From Euglena gracilis (taxonomy: Eukaryota > Euglenida > Euglenophyceae > Euglenales), in NCBI GenBank assembly GCA_039621445.1, contig CP154956.1:34445437-34509436 (forward strand): DNA of 64,000 nucleotides. The letters run 5' to 3'. The translations under genes and the position numbers were made by a program. Of the stretch, positions 9,856-21,214 are shown piece by piece. The notes beneath the pieces are model-generated. The model ran no database searches and had not been told where the DNA came from. It was given only the letters and a program-made list of their open reading frames with translations. Every line of letters begins with the position of its first letter. Position 1 is the stretch's first letter.

Positions 9856-10198
9856 CAGGCTTTTGCTTAAGGACCCCCGGGACGGCTACTGGCGAGCAAA
9901 TCGGCTAGACACTGGAAAAAGTGGACTAGCTAGTGGACCCCCGGACTGGAAAAAAATTTTCCTCTCGCGCGCAGCGCCGGAGGAAAAATGAGGTTTTTAA
10001 TAGGTTTTTGGCTGACTTTGTTTCAAAAATTCCCAAAAATGGCCAAAAACGGCCATTTTTGGCCATTTTGGGGGGTCCCAAAAAAATTTTCGGCGCGTCG
10101 CGCCGGTCCCTGCTAGAAAACCCACTAGCCAAATTTGGACTAGTTGCAGTCCAGCCCCCCCCCCGGGGCGGTAATGCAATCCCTTAAGCAAAAGCCTG
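9856..10198. mobile_element. hAT-like MITE (family A, copy 1)
   Basis: Terminal inverted repeats CAGGCTTTTGCTTAAGG (9856) and its complement (ending 10198) are flanked by an identical 8-bp duplication GTTGGGGG (9848-9855 and 10199-10206). An 8-bp duplication with CAG termini is the hAT pattern. No ORF. The interior holds a GGCGC-type hairpin (10091-10106). Related copies lie at 42001 and 37696. Confidence 0.85.
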
Positions 10199-10285
10199 GT
10201 TGGGGGGTGGAAACCAACATTTTCAAATCCCACTCTTTGAGGGCCGCCAAAGCCACACACCTTTCGGGAAAAGGGCCCCCCCAAG

Positions 10286-11543
10286 GGTCCTAGGCGGTAG
10301 ACTGGGGGGGGGGGTCCTGGGTGGTCGGCCGACTAGTCGGCCGACCACCCAATTGGTCGGCCGACTAGGCCTGGTCGGCAGCTAGTCGGCGAGACAGGGG
10401 GGGGGGGGGGGTCCTGGGTGGTCGGCCGACTAGTCGGCCGACCACCCACTCTAATGTAGTTACGGGCCAGTTTCGCCGACTTTTTATGAAGAAAATTGTA
10501 TGCAAACTAGTCGGTGGCTAGTCGGTGGGCATAAAAATGGTCTGTGGCGGGTCCAAACCACCCGGAAATGGTCCGGATGGGGCCAAATAAGTGCCTTACA
10601 CCAACAGGAACACCCTCAGATGGAAATTTTTGGTCGGTGGGGGGTCGGTGGGCCCTTGATGGGGTCCGGAGGGGTAAAAAACCAATGACGAAACAGGGAT
10701 TACATGAAAATCCTTTAGAAATGCAAGCATTCTGCATCAGGACAGGCTGAAAACTCCCCCCTCCACCCCCACCCGAGCCCAGATAACAAAATCCCTTCTA
10801 TGTTGGCAACATACTCAGGGGCTAAGTCGTTTTTGTGGCTCACTTTGGCATAGGCGGGGGGCGCCCCGCCCCCCCCGCACCGCCCCCCTCAAATAACAAA
10901 ATCCCTTCTATGTTGGCAACATACTCCGGGGCTAAGTCGTTTTTGTGGCTCACTTTGGCATAGGCGGGGGGGCTCCGCCCTTCCCCCGCACCCGCCCCCC
11001 TCAAATAACAAAATCCCTTCTATGTTGGCAACATACTCCGGGGTTAAGTCGTTTTTGTGGCTCACTTTGGCATAGGCGGGGGGGGCTCCGCCCCCCCCGC
11101 ACCCCCCCCTCAGATAACAAAATCCCTTCTATGTTGGCAATATACTTGGAGGGCTAAGTCCTTTTGTGCAAAATTTGACTTATATTGACTTATATACAAC
11201 GGACAGAGGTGTTCTTTTGCCAAAAGTGGCCCAAAATGGACATTTTCCCCCAATTTTTTTGCATATTGACCCCCGATTGGGGGGTTCTGGAGCCATTTGG
11301 GTGGGTTTTGACTGGTTTTGGGGTGATTTGGACAAAATTTTTTCTCAGGGGGGGGGCTTAAAAGTCGGCGAAACTGGCCCGTAACTACATTAGAGTGGGT
11401 GGTCGTCCGACTAGTCGGCCGACCACCCAGGCCCCCCCCCCCCTGTCTCGCCGACTAGCTGCCCACCAGGCCTAGTCGGCCGACCAATTGGGTGGTCGGC
11501 CGACCACCCAGGACCCCCCCCCCCCAGTCTACCGTTTCCCACT
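10286..11543. mobile_element. Mutator-like TIR element (family C, copy 1), non-autonomous
   Basis: 1258 bp with ~180-200 bp terminal inverted repeats built from GGTAGACTGGG, a C/G tract and repeated GTCGGCCGAC palindromes. An exact 9-bp duplication CCCCCCAAG flanks it (10277-10285, 11544-11552). Long TIRs and 9-bp duplications are typical of MULEs. No transposase. The interior has four ~111-bp tandem units. Confidence 0.88.
10782..11150. repeat. ~111-bp tandem repeat inside family C element
   Basis: Four units, each starting at an ATAACAAAATCCCTT motif (about 10783, 10893, 11004, 11117), with a GTTGGCAAC inverted motif and a GGGCTCCGCCC-type hairpin. The same unit recurs in the other family C copies. 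Confidence 0.9.
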
Positions 11544-11552
11544 CCCCCCAAG

Positions 11553-12092
11553 GACCTCATCCAGCAGGGGAGGGGGCGGTGGGCCACCCAAGCCACTTTG
11601 GACATATTATTCGACCCCTTCGGACCGTCACACACCGAGGGTGAAATAAAGTAGGCTCTAGCTCACCTAGCCCCCGTATTTCCCCACCTGGCACGGCACC
11701 TCAACCTTGATTTAGCTCCATCCCAAAAAAAAATGCGAGCGGAAATTTTTGTTTTCCATTGACGCAGCCCACTCCCCCCCACCCAGTCCATCCAGCAGCC
11801 CATTTCCAGTCCCGGTCCAAAAGAAAACACACTGATTCGCAGGAAGCCCTCCCAACAGAAGGAAATCTGGAGTTCCTTTTTTACTACTGCTGGCAGACAG
11901 ACATCTCTTTCAGGTTTTGCATCCCCCCGGGGGAACACATCCCCCAGCCAATTTTTACGAACTTAGTTTTCGAAGGAAATTCCATTCCGCACAATCGTTG
12001 GATAATTTTGGTCAACCTGTTCTTGTGTGATTTCCAGGAAAAAAAGTGCTTCAACAAGCAAGGTGTGACTGAGTGTCCACTGCAAAGTCCGC
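11553..12092. other. Unique-looking interval downstream of RPL6
   Basis: No domain recognised on either strand. A GGTGAAATAAAGT stretch near 11640 resembles one near 47140, so part of this is repetitive. The last ~100 bp should hold the RPL6 3' UTR; no clear polyadenylation signal was identified. Confidence 0.4.
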
Positions 12093-12824
12093 TCAGAAGC
12101 GCATCAGATGGGGCTTGTCATTCACTTGGAGGGTGAATATGCTTGACAAGTACTTTGTCAGCAGGGGATCCAACTCCTTCAGCCTCTTAATAAGAGGTTC
12201 ATCAATCTGCTTCTGGTACTGTTGCTTGAAACCGGCCTTCTTCTTCTTGTGCTGTTGTTGAAAGAATTGTTGATTAATAGGAAAGCCAAAAAGAAAGACC
12301 TCTTTCAATTCTTCAAAGAAGGCTTCTTCTGACTTTGATTCCTTCGTTTTCTTGCCACGCTTCAGGAAGCTGTTCTCTGGACGTGCAACCTCAGCCTGAT
12401 CCTTCTTTTCTTGAATTGCACGAGCCCTCTTGCCCTTCAAAGCCTTCTTTACCTTTTTCAGTGCCTTGCGCCTTGCAAAGATTTGTGCTTCCGGAATATT
12501 CAGATCAAGCCCACTAATGTCGATGTGGGTGCTCGTGCAAATGCAATACCGTCTGTTGACACGTCTGAGGGGCACACCATTCACCTTGTAAGGTCCTAAA
12601 ACACGAGGGCAGGAATCAACATAAGGCAAGAAAAAATGTACCAGTGACAAGGAAAATTCCGTGTTCAAGCTCCTTCAGGCAAATCACACGTCTGCCACGA
12701 AACCTCCCAGACAGCAGGATCAAAACTTGTCCTGCAGGTGAAAAAAATGTGGAAAAAACGCCACATATTCTCCTCGGTTACCTGGGGTTGGCGTCACTTT
12801 CTTGGAAGGACCCTTGCGCACCAT
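12093..12824 (-). CDS. RPL6: 60S ribosomal protein eL6 (RPL6), four exons
   Basis: Exons (minus): 12824-12782, 12731-12642, 12595-12300, 12251-12093. The GT-AG introns are 50, 46 and 48 bp, and the exons sum to 588 nt, exactly 195 codons plus stop. eL6 is a structural protein of the large subunit. Visible family signatures: [41 protein letters not shown], a long Lys-rich middle and the terminal [19 protein letters not shown], matching the conserved eL6 end. The third intron is in frame and would otherwise add 16 hydrophobic residues. The start MVRKGP gives a slightly short N-terminus. The ATG is preceded two bases upstream by a TTGCAG 3'-splice-like site, so a leader intron, a further 5' exon or a trans-spliced leader is possible. 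This is the clearest host gene here. Confidence 0.95.
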
Positions 12825-12888
12825 CCCTGCAAGACAACAAGTCGCGTGCGATAAGTTTTCGCCAATCCTAATTACTGTTTCAGGCGCA
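12825..12888. promoter_or_regulatory. Head-to-head intergenic gap with 3'-splice-like sites on both strands
   Basis: Only 64 bp separate the divergent ATGs. On each strand a pyrimidine run ends in CAG just before the ATG (CTTGCAG on minus, TACTGTTTCAG with a CTAAT branch-like motif on plus). No TATA box is evident. Confidence 0.45.
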
Positions 12889-13071
12889 ATGGGCTGTGGA
12901 GCATCCACAGCTGCGGAGCAAGCTGTGGCCACAAATGTGAAACCACGAAACCCGGAAGAAGGTGACAGAGAACAGCGCCGCTCGGAAGTTTTGGAGAAGT
13001 ACAAATGCACAGAAAAAGACAAGAATCGCATCCTCGCATATCCAATTTTTCGAGTATGCTTTCCTTACTGA
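12889..13071 (+). CDS. Small protein with MGC myristoylation/palmitoylation start; first exon
   Basis: Begins MGCGASTAAEQAV, matching the G2-C3-S6 pattern for N-myristoylation with adjacent palmitoylation, which tethers proteins to membranes. A charged, helix-prone stretch follows (EEGDREQRRSEVLEKYKCTEKDKN). The open frame is 60 codons, but a donor-like GTATGC near 13058 and a CTGATTAAT branch-like motif suggest it is only an exon; I could not trace the next exon. It is head to head with RPL6. The family is not recognised. Confidence 0.5.
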   Translation: MGCGASTAAEQAVATNVKPRNPEEGDREQRRSEVLEKYKCTEKDKNRILAYPIFRVCFPY

Positions 13072-13598
13072 TTAATTCAACGCTTGAAAAGCTTTTGTGA
13101 AGTGGCGGAGGTAATATGTTGGCGAATTTGCCACCAAAGGTGGTGACAAATGTCCTTCTGACCCAAAGATTAATAATTTTGGGACCATTTTTTCAGTCCC
13201 CCTACGGCCTGCGATTGGACATTTTTCGGTGCTGGTTCGCTGTCCGACCAACACAAGATCGGGGGGGGGGACAAGGTGCACCCTTGATGGGAAGAGAGAT
13301 TTCCAACCATCTGGGACGTTGAAGCAACAACCAATATGGGGGGGCGCGGGAGGGGGGGGGGGCAAAACCTTCCCCGAGGAAAAACCTCGCTCGAAAATTT
13401 GGGGGTTCCCCAAAGCACTATTGTCAAGTGATTTTTTCAGCAAAGTGACAAAGGCAGGAGGGGACATCCTCGGACGGTTGGTGAAAATATTTTTAAAAAA
13501 ATTCTCAAATATCTCAAAGAAATTTTCATTGGGCTTGGAAAACGTTGGCCCACGGTTTCAGGGGGGGGGGGGCTTAAATTCCCAGAAGAGGGGGGGGG
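13072..13598. other. G/C-tract interval, no gene recognised
   Basis: Contains several G-runs of 8-12 and A/T-rich linkers. Possibly repeat insertions that broke the downstream part of the gene starting at 12889; no boundaries were established. Confidence 0.35.
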
Positions 13599-13599
13599 G

Positions 13600-13722
13600 G
13601 GAGTGCGGATAATTGCGTTTTCTACCGACCAGGTCGGGCCGACCCACACAGGTCGGTAAGCCATACGCACAGGTCGGGCCGACCAGGTCGGCAGGATCCG
13701 CAATTTGGTCATCTGCGATTTT
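13600..13722. repeat. GTCGGGCCGACC-rich TIR repeat (family H, copy 1)
   Basis: The ends read GTGCGGATAATTG and a CAATTTGGTCATCTGC-like complement. The interior consists of GGTCGGGCCGACC palindromes. It is preceded by a G-tract plus CCAGAAG motif that also precedes the related copy at 42716. Confidence 0.6.
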
Positions 13723-14022
13723 CCGCACGGAGCCCATTTTTTTGGTTTTATCATTCACCTACTCAATAGCAAAAGCCTAAATATTGGGCCAATTTTCTAA
13801 TCCTTGTTGCTTTAGCTTCCAAAAAGTACAATTCCCCTCACATACCATCCACCCCCCGGTACACAATGGGGGGGGGGGGCGAGGTATACAATGGGGGGAC
13901 ATGCCTGCGGATGGCCGGGCGAGGTGCATTCCTCTTGGGGCCAAGTGCATGCTGCCCCTCCCCATTATGTACCTCCCCCCCAGGAGGTACATAATGGGGG
14001 GGGTACATAATATGGGGGGTGG

Positions 14023-14404
<382 letters not shown>

Positions 14405-14639
14405 TTCGGGCGTGAAACCAGAGCCCCCGATACACGGTTTCAAAAACTGTGTCCCAAACGCCGGTTCGGGCGTGAAACGAACCGGGCGGCTCGCTTCGCT
14501 CGCTCGCGCCCGGCGCCCCTGCTGAATCTGTTAGTGTCGGTCGATTTTTCTAAAACCTATTTTGTATGGGCCCGACGCCTGTCTTGATATTCATTCGACC
14601 GAACCGCCTGGACGGAAATATGGTCAAAAAAGTGGTTTT

Positions 14640-14815
14640 TGACCCATTAACGGGCGCCCTAATGGAAATCGACTGACATAAACGGCGCCTGAATGGAAAT
14701 CGACTTTCATAAACGGGCGCCTGAATGGAAATCGACTGACATAAACGGGCGCCTGAATGGAAATCGACTGTCATAAACGGGCGCCTGAATGGAAATTGAC
14801 TGACATAAACGGTTT
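14640..14815. repeat. ~32-bp tandem repeat, left block (5 units)
   Basis: Units are of the form GAAATCGACTGACATAAAC plus GGGCGCCTGAATG, with small variation. The same unit appears in seven copies at 15520-15740 and, inverted, at 16220-16319. Confidence 0.9.
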
Positions 14816-15519
14816 CCGATGTCTTGGAAATCGACCAACCTTTTGTTTCCTTTTTTAAATGCCTTTTTGCTCCGTTTTGGGACATTTTCAGTTTCAGCCT
14901 GAAACCTGTTAATGTCGACCAACATTTTGTCTCTTTTTTTGGAATGTTTTTTTCTTTTTTTCAATCTCTATATCAAGAACTGCTTCTTAAACGCAGACTC
15001 TGACCTGAGTCTGCGTTTCGAAACGCAGACTCAGGCCGAATAACAGACTCAGCGTTTCGAAACAGAGACTCAGGCCAGAGTCTGCGTTTTATTACAAACA
15101 CAGATTTTGACCAAAGCCATGAACACAGCCTTTTGCTATGAACACAGCCTTGGCCCGAAATCCGATGATGTCAATATAATTGCAATACAGGCGTCGAGCC
15201 CAGAAAATAGGGTTGACATTGCCAAATAACTCCTCACCCGAAAGCTTTTCTTTTAGATGACCAGTGATGACAACTGGTTCAGGACAAATATGCCGAATGC
15301 TTTTTCTGAAGATCCAGAAAATAATAATCTTAAGTTCCGTCCTTCCGTCTGTTCCATCCAAAGTTCAGCCAGCTGTGATCACCTGGCCACAAAATTTGGT
15401 TTTTGTCTGATCCATAACTCCTCCACAACCCCATAGGACCAAAAATGTCGAAAAAAATGGAAATACAAAATGTCCAAAAAATCACTAAAATTTCCCAATC
15501 TGACTAGCAACAGATTTCA

Positions 15520-15740
15520 ATGGAATGGAAATCGACTTTCATAAACGGGCGCCTGAATGGAAATTGACTTTCCTAAACGGGCGCCTGAATGGAAATCGAC
15601 TTACATAAACGGGCGCCTGAATGGAAATCGACTTTCATAAACGGGCGCCTGAATGGAAATTGACTTTCCTAAACGGGCGCCTGCATGGAAATCGACTGAC
15701 ATAAACGGGCGCCTGAATGGAAATCGACCGACATAAACAA
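15520..15740. repeat. ~32-bp tandem repeat, central block (7 units)
   Basis: Same unit and strand as the block at 14640. Lies between the foldback arms. Confidence 0.9.
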
Positions 15741-17023
15741 TTTCAGCCTGAAATCCGTTAATGTCAGTAGAATTTCAAGACAGGCGTCGGGCCCAGAAAA
15801 TAGGTTTTAGACCGACACTAACAGGTTCAGCAGGGGCTCCGGGCGGCTCGCTTCGCTCGCTCGCGCCCGGCGCCCCTGCTGAATCTGTTAGTGTCGGTCG
15901 ATTTTTGTATAATATTGACATCATCGGATTTCGGGCCAAGGCTGTGTTCATAGCAACATGGCTTTGGTCAAAATCTGTGTTTCTAAAAAAACGCAGACTC
16001 AGGCCCGAGTCTGTGTTTCGAAACGCAGACTCAGGTCAGAGTCTGCGTTTAAGACGCAGTTCTTGATATAGAGATTGAAAAAAGAAACAAGCATTCCGAA
16101 AAAAAAGGCAAAAGATTGGTCGACATTAACGGGTTTCAGGCTGAAACTGACAATGTCCCAAAACGGAACAAAAAGACATTCAAAAAATGAAACAAAAGGT
16201 TGGTCGATTTCAAAGACATCGGAAACCGTTTATGTCAGTCGATTTCCATTCAGGCGCCCGTTTATGTCGGTCGATTTCCATTCAGGCGCCGTTTATGTCA
16301 GTCGATTTCCATTCAGGCGGGTCCTAGGCGGTAGACTGGGGGGGGGGGTCCTGGGTGGTCGGCCGACTAGTCGGCCGACCACCCAATTGGTCGGCCGACT
16401 AGGCCTGGTCGGGAGCTATTCGGAGAGACGGGGGGGAGGGGGGCCTGGGTGGTCGGCCGACTAGTCGGCCGACCACCCACTCTAATGTAGTTACGGGCCA
16501 GTTTCGCCGACTTTTTATGAAGAAAATTGTATGCAAACTAGTCGGTGGCTAGTCGGTGGGCATAAAAATGGTCTGTGGCGGGTCCAAACCACCCGGAAAT
16601 GGTCCGGATGGGGCCAAATAAGTGCCTTACACCAACAGGAACACCCTCAGATGGAAATTTTTGGTCGGTGGGGGGTCGGTGGGCCCTTGATGGGGTCCGG
16701 AGGGGTAAAAAACCAATGACGAAACAGGGATTACATGAAAATCCTTTAGAAATGCAAGCATTCTGCATCAGGACAGGCTGAAAACTCCCCCCTCCACCCC
16801 CACCCGAGCCCAGATAACAAAATCCCTTCTATGTTGGCAACATACTCAGGGGCTAAGTCGTTTTTGTGGCTCACTTTGGCATAGGCGGGGGGGACCCCCC
16901 CCCCCCGCACCCCCCCCCTCAAATAACAAAATCCCTTCTATGTTGGCAACATACTCCGGGGCTAAGTCGTTTTTGTGGCTCACTTTGGCATAGGCGGGGG
17001 GGGCTCCGCCCCCCCCGCACCCC

Positions 17024-18656
17024 CGCGCAAGGCGGTAGACTGGGGGGGGGGGGGGGAGTGGGTAGTCGGCGGACTAGTCGGCCGACTACCCAATTGGTCC
17101 ACCGACTAGTCCTAGTCGGTAGCTAGTCGGCGAGACAGGGGGGGGGGGGGGTAGTGGGTAGTCGGCCAACTAGTCGGCCGACTACCCACTCTAATGTACT
17201 AACGGGTCAAAACCGCCGACTTTTAAGCCCCCCCCCCATGAACAAAATCCAATGGAAACTAGTCGGTGGCTAGTCGGCGGTCATAAAAATGGCCTGTGGC
17301 GGGCCCAAATCACCCGGAAATGGTCCGGGTGGGTCCAAATAAGTGTCTTACGCCTAAATAAACACCCCCAGATGAAAATCTTTGGTCAGTGGGGGGTGGG
17401 TGTGCCCTTGATGGGGGTCCGGAGGGGTAAAAAACCAATGATGAAATAGGGATTACATTAAAATCCTTTAGAAATGCAATCTGCAATCTGCGTTTTGCAT
17501 CACGAGAGGCAGAAAACTCCCCCCTCCACCCCAATCCGAGACTCAAATAACAAAATCCCTTCTGTGTTGGCAACATACTCGGGGGCTAAGTCGTTTTTGT
17601 GGCTCACTTTGGCATAGGCGGGGGGGGGGCTCCGCCCCCCCCGCACCCCCCCCCTCAAATAACAAAATCCCTTCTGTGTTTGCAACATACTCGGGGGCTA
17701 AGTCGTTTTGTGGCTCACTTTGGCATAGGCGGGGGGGGGCTCCGCCCCCCCCCGCACCCCCCCCCTCAAATAACAAAATCCCTTCTCTGTTGGCAACATA
17801 CTCGGGGGCTAAGTCGTTTTTGTGGCTCACTTTGGCATAGGCGGGGGGGGCTCCGCCCCCCCCCCGCACCCCCCCCCTCAAATAACAAAATCCCTTCTCT
17901 GTTGGCAACATACTCAGGGGCTAAGTCGTTTTTGTGGCTCACTTTGGCATAGGCGGGGGGGGCTCCGCCCCCCCCCCGCACCCCCCCCTCAAATAACAAA
18001 ATCCCTTCTCTGTTGGCAACATACTCGGGGGCTAAGTCGTTTTTGTGGCTCACTTTGGCATAGGCGGGGGGGGCTCCGCCCCCCCCGCACCCCCCCCCTC
18101 AAATAACAAAATCCCTTCAGTGTTTGCAACATACTCGGGGGCTAAGTCGTTTTTGTGGCTCACTTTGGCATAGGCGGGGGGGGCTCCGCCCCCCCCGCAC
18201 CCCCCCCCAAATAACAAAATCCCTTCTATGTTGGCAATAGACTTGGAGGGATAAGACCCTTTTTTTGTGCAAATTTTGACTTATATTGAAAATTCATGGG
18301 GAGAGGTGTACTTTTGTCAAAAGTGGCCCAAAATGGACATTTTCCCCCAATTTTTTTGCATATTCACCCCCGATTGGGGGGTTCTGGAGCCATTTGGGTG
18401 GGTTTTGACCGGCGTTGAGGTGAATTAGACAAATTTTTTTTCCCAGGGGGGGGGCTTAAAAGTCGGCGGTTTTGACCCGTTAGTACATTAGAGTGGGTAG
18501 TCGGCCGACTAGTCGGCCGACTACCCACTACCCCCCCCCCCGCCGACTAGCTTCCGACCAATTAGTCGGCCGACTAGTCGGTGGACCAATTGGGTAGTCG
18601 GCCGACTAGTCGGCCGACTACCCACTACCCCCCCCCCCAGTCTACCGTTTGGCACT
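17024..18656. mobile_element. Mutator-like TIR element (family C, copy 3), nested inside copy 2
   Basis: Flanked by an exact 9-bp duplication CCGCACCCC (17015-17023, 18657-18665). The TIRs contain GGTAGACTGGG and GTAGTCGGCCGACTA variants, so it belongs to a sister subfamily of its host element. Interior: seven ~111-bp tandem units (17547-18213). No coding capacity. Confidence 0.9.
17545..18225. repeat. ~111-bp tandem repeat, seven units
   Basis: The ATAACAAAATCCCTT motif recurs at about 17547, 17660, 17771, 17881, 17992, 18102 and 18209. Each unit ends in a G-run, CTCCG, C-run hairpin. Confidence 0.92.
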
Positions 18657-19559
18657 CCGCACCCCCCCCCCTCAAATAACAAAATCCCTTCTATGTTGGC
18701 AATATACTTGGAGGGCTAAGTCCTTTTGTGCAAAATTTGACTTATATTGACTTATATACAACGGATAGAGGTGTTCTTTTGCCAAAAGTGGCCCAAAATG
18801 GACATTTTCCCCCAATTTTTTTGCATATTGACCCCCGATTGGGGGGTTCTGGAGCCATTTGGGTGGGTTTTGACTGGTTTTGGGGTGATTTGGACAAAAT
18901 TTTTTCTCAGGGGGGGGGCTTAAAAGTCGGCGAAACTGGCCCGTAACTACATTAGAGTGGGTGGTCGGCCGACTAGTCGGCCGACCACCCAGGCCCCCCC
19001 CCCCCCCCCTGTCTCGCCGACTAGCTGCCGACCAGGCCTAGTCGGCCGACCAATTGGGTGGTCGGCCGACTAGTCGGCCGACCACCCAGGACCCCCCCCC
19101 CCAGTCTACCGTTTCCCACTATTCAGGCGCCCGTTAATGGGCCAAAAACCACTTTTTTGGCCATATTTCCATCCAGTCGGTTCGGTCGAATGAATATCAA
19201 GACAGGCATCGGGCCCATACAAAATAGGTTTTAGAAAAATCGACCGACACTAACAGATTCTGATACGAAAACTGTGTCCAGAACGCCGGTTCGGGCGTGA
19301 AGCCGTGTTCCAGAACGCCGGTTCGGGCGGCAGCCCGAACTGGCGTTCTGGACACAGTTGTTGAAACCGTGGATTAGGGGCTCTGGCTTCACGCCCGAAC
19401 CGGCGTTCAAGGAATAAAGGCCAATTTCGCCGTAAATACCCAGTTTCTGAACATTTTTGGGCATTTTTGGGATCCTTTGGGCTCATGGCCATGTCGATCG
19501 GCCGATTGAAGTTTTCATCCGTCTGATGCCAGGTTACCATCAATCGAAAGGTTTTTTTT

Positions 19560-20960
19560 CAGAGTTACAATTTGGAACTTTTTTTTGGTTGGACCACCCC
19601 CAGGTTTTTTCAGAATCACGGTTGGGAAATTTTGGCTGGACCCCCCTCAGATTTTTTCAGATTTGCAATGCCGAATTTTCGGTTGGACCCCGCTGGATTT
19701 TTTTCCCAGAGTTATGGTTGGGATTTGATCCCCCCTTTTTTCAGAATTCCGGTTCAGAGATTTTGGCTGGGTTTCTTCACAAACACGGTTGAAAAAAAAA
19801 TTGGCTGGAGCCCCCCCAGGGTTTTTCAGAAGTACGGTTGGGAAAGTTTGGCTGGACCCCCCCCCGGGAATTTTTCAAAATTATTGGGAAATGTTAATTA
19901 CAGGTTGCCAACACAAAAAACATACCCCCCCTGACAGCACAAAAAACATACCCCCCCCATTTTTTTTTCAGTTTTTGTGGCAGCCATAACTTCGGCTGTG
20001 CACGATGTTGAGGTCTCGGACATACTCCATATTGTTGCCTGTGAAATACCCATCTAAACTCTGTGCATTTTCCTCGATTCCCCCTCCACCCCGAGTTATG
20101 GGCCCCTCAAAAGTGCTCCGCACACGACAAGCGAAAATTTTGAAAACATGGATTTTGGGCCGGGTTGGAATAATAAACAGCTCACCACTCGGGAACCCTA
20201 AGGAGTTGGGCTCTGGAACTTGGTGGGTCGGATTGGCCATGAAATAGGCTTCAAAAAATATCTACATCAAAATTTGCCATCTCGACACCCAGAAAAAGTT
20301 ATTTTATGGTTTTTGGGGCCAGCTCCAAAAAAATTTAGCCCTTTTGGTGTGGGAAAACCTAAAAAATGTGTGTTTCCCACACAAAAAGGGCTAAATTTTT
20401 TTGGAGCTGGCCCCAAAAACCATAAAATAACTTTTTCTGGGTGTCGAGATGGCAAATTTTGATGTAGATATTTTTTGAAGCCTATTTCATGGCCAATCCG
20501 ACCCACCAAGTTCCAGAGCCCAACTCCTTAGGGTTCCCGAGTGGTGAGCTGTTTATTATTCCAACCCGGCCCAAAATCCATGTTTTCAAAATTTTCGCTT
20601 GTCGTGTGCGGAGCACTTTTGAGGGGCCCATAACTCGGGGTGGAGGGGGAATCGAGGAAAATGCACAGAGACATCTTTAGATGGGTATTTCACAGGCAAC
20701 AATATGGAGTATGTCCGAGACCTCAACATGGTGCACAGCCGAAGTTATGGCTGCCACAAAAACTGAAAAAAAAAATGGGGGGGGTATTTTTTTTGTGCTG
20801 TCAGGGGGGGTATGTTTTTTGTGTTGGCAACCTGTACAGTTGGGAAATTTTGGCCCCCCTGGGTGTTTTCAAAATTGGTTGGACCCTCCCCTGGGTTTTT
20901 CAGAATTATGGTTAGGAAATTTTAGCTGGACCCCTTGTCAGAATTACGATTTTTGGACCC
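19560..20960. repeat. ~42-bp degenerate tandem array, split by a palindrome
   Basis: Units of the form TTTTTCAGAATTACGG plus TTGGGAAATTTTGGCTGGACCCCC run over 19570-19890 and resume at 20837-20960. The palindromic element 19901-20834 lies between them. Confidence 0.75.
19901..20834. mobile_element. 934-bp near-perfect palindrome with TA duplication
   Basis: The ends CAGGTTGCCAACAC and complement are flanked by TA (19899-19900, 20835-20836). The arms are nearly identical over ~455 bp with a tiny central loop near 20365. Mirror-image frames exist on both strands, but no domain was recognised. The TA duplication and TIR suggest Tc1/mariner-type mobilisation. Confidence 0.8.
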
Positions 20961-21214
20961 TTTTCGCAAATTCCAAAATCCACTGTTCACCTGCCATGTT
21001 CCCCCTTGATCGATAACCCTTCTCAAGAGTTTTAGATGGCCTTAGATTTCAGCCCTGCTGCATGGTATTCTATTTCAGAAAATCCCCAGATTTGGCCAAA
21101 TGGAACCCCAATTTCTGGCCAAATACCCCCCAAAAAGTGCTCAGATATGATTGCCTTATGTCTACAAACCATTTTGGACACTTTTTGGCACTTTTCATTT
21201 TCGGTCCCCAGGAC

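Larger units (their letters stand above)
16320..19120. mobile_element. Mutator-like TIR element (family C, copy 2), outer
   Basis: Flanked by an exact 9-bp duplication ATTCAGGCG (16311-16319, 19121-19129) of the foldback's own tandem unit. The ends match the element at 10286-11543 almost base for base. Interrupted by a second family C element (17024-18656); without it the element is about 1.17 kb. Confidence 0.9.

Noticed and set aside
17545-18225. CRISPR-like array of regularly spaced repeats
   Set aside because: Repeat and spacer are both conserved in all units, the unit is ~111 bp, and it lies inside a TIR element; this is satellite-type DNA in a eukaryote.
20220-20509. Paired 80-codon frames on both strands
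   Set aside because: Identical by symmetry because they lie in a palindrome; no recognised domain.
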